Below, in pieces: positions 5,932-6,539 of a stretch of 6,539 nucleotides of DNA (position 1 is the stretch's first letter; every line of letters begins with the position of its first letter). The position numbers and the translations under genes are program-made. This DNA is from Candidatus Cloacimonadota bacterium. Its GTDB lineage: Bacteria > Cloacimonadota > Cloacimonadia > Cloacimonadales > TCS61. The notes beneath the pieces were generated by a model that saw nothing but the letters and a program-made list of their open reading frames with translations, had not been told where the DNA came from and searched no databases. The stretch is taken from assembly GCA_021108055.1 (NCBI GenBank), contig JAIORR010000240.1, forward strand, positions 1-6,539, written 5' to 3'.

Positions 5932-6465
5932 ATGAATGATTTAAGAGGAACAACTATAATCGGTGTGAAGAAAGGAAAGAAAATAGCGATCGGCGGTGAT
6001 GGACAGGTTACAATGGGCAACACGATCATGAAGGCAACTGCTCAGAAAATTCGCACACTGTCCAATGGAAAAGTGATAGCAGGATTTGCCGGTGCTACTG
6101 CCGATGCGTTCACTTTGTTCGATAAATTTGAAGCAAAATTGAAGGAATATAAAGGCAATCTAAAAAGAGCGGCTGTTGAACTTGCTAAAGAGTGGCGTTC
6201 AGATAAAATATTACGCAGGCTGGAAGCAATGATAATCGTTGCAGATGCATCCTCTTTGCTGATTGTGTCCGGAACAGGAGATGTGCTTGAACCGGATGAC
6301 GGGGTCATTGCTATCGGTTCAGGTGGGAATTATGCTCTCGCTGCTGCCAGAGCTCTTAAACAACATACGCAATTATCTGCAAAAGAAATAGTGGAAAGAT
6401 CATTGAAAATTGCTGCTGATATCTGTGTATTTACAAATAATAATATTACTGTAGAGGAACTATAG
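5932..6465 (+). CDS. hslV: HslV (ClpQ) peptidase subunit of the HslVU protease
   Basis: Proteasome-beta-like threonine peptidase that forms a double hexameric ring capped by the ATPase HslU; it degrades unfolded and regulatory proteins in the cytosol. The 177 residues cover the whole family length. The start MNDLRGTTIIGV places the catalytic N-terminal Thr at position 7 after removal of a six-residue propeptide. GGDGQVTMGNT (22-32), GFAGATADAFTLF (51-63), RRLEAMIIVAD (95-105), SGTGDVLEPDDGVIAIGSGG (113-132) and the closing NNNITVEEL all match the family closely. GGAG (5920-5923), eight bases upstream, supports the ATG at 5932. It follows ftsH by 50 bases and abuts hslU, so co-expression with its partner is expected. 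Nothing in the coding sequence looks broken. Confidence 0.97.
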   Translation: MNDLRGTTIIGVKKGKKIAIGGDGQVTMGNTIMKATAQKIRTLSNGKVIAGFAGATADAFTLFDKFEAKLKEYKGNLKRAAVELAKEWRSDKILRRLEAMIIVADASSLLIVSGTGDVLEPDDGVIAIGSGGNYALAAARALKQHTQLSAKEIVERSLKIAADICVFTNNNITVEEL

Positions 6466-6539
6466 ATGAATGAATTAACTCCCAAAAAGATAGTTAGAGA
6501 ACTTGATAAATATATTATCGGACAGAAAAAAGCAAAAGT
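6466..6539 (+). CDS. hslU: HslU (ClpY) ATPase subunit of the HslVU protease, 5' end only
   Basis: The first 24 codons are present before the window edge, beginning MNELTPKKIVRELDKYIIGQ, which is the diagnostic HslU N-terminus; in the family the next segment leads toward the Walker A site. HslU is the AAA+ unfoldase that feeds substrates into HslV. The ATG directly follows the hslV TAG with no gap, and AGAGGA (6453-6458) inside the last hslV codons lies seven bases upstream, so translation is probably coupled and the two subunits made together. The Walker motifs and the substrate-recognition I domain lie outside the window. Confidence 0.93.
   Translation, partial: MNELTPKKIVRELDKYIIGQKKAK

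Overview
The window is ordinary chromosomal housekeeping DNA from an AT-rich bacterium (AGA is the favoured Arg codon and AUA Ile codons are common). I see no mobile elements, CRISPR array, tRNA or rRNA. The gene set (a short indolepyruvate:ferredoxin oxidoreductase alpha subunit, then tilS-hpt-ftsH-hslV-hslU) suits a Gram-negative-type anaerobe that ferments amino acids. A member of the FCB group, such as a Cloacimonadota-like lineage, is my tentative guess; it rests on overall protein flavour, not on a search.

Layout. Positions 1-65 may hold the first codons of an unidentified minus-strand gene. Positions 106-1689 (minus) encode an IorA-type, thiamine-diphosphate-dependent 2-oxoacid oxidoreductase subunit that stops exactly where the C-terminal ferredoxin domain would normally begin. 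Positions 1690-1845 form a divergent promoter region. From 1846 to the right edge everything is on the plus strand and tightly packed: tilS (1846-3279), a 73-base spacer with a long imperfect hairpin, hpt (3353-3889), ftsH (3890-5881, zero gap), a 50-base spacer with a hairpin over the hslV ribosome binding site, hslV (5932-6465) and the first 24 codons of hslU (6466 to the edge, zero gap).

How the genes work together. tilS-hpt-ftsH is a widely conserved bacterial cluster: TilS makes lysidine at the wobble base of the tRNA-Ile that reads AUA, Hpt salvages hypoxanthine and guanine, and FtsH is the membrane AAA+ zinc protease. Here the second ATP-dependent protease, HslVU, follows directly, so membrane and cytosolic quality control may be co-transcribed. 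The iorA gene is transcribed divergently and belongs to 2-oxoacid and amino-acid catabolism.

No previously undescribed system is evident. The points most worth checking are the missing ferredoxin domain of IorA, the Walker A and HExxH variants in FtsH, and the two RNA hairpins upstream of hpt and hslV.
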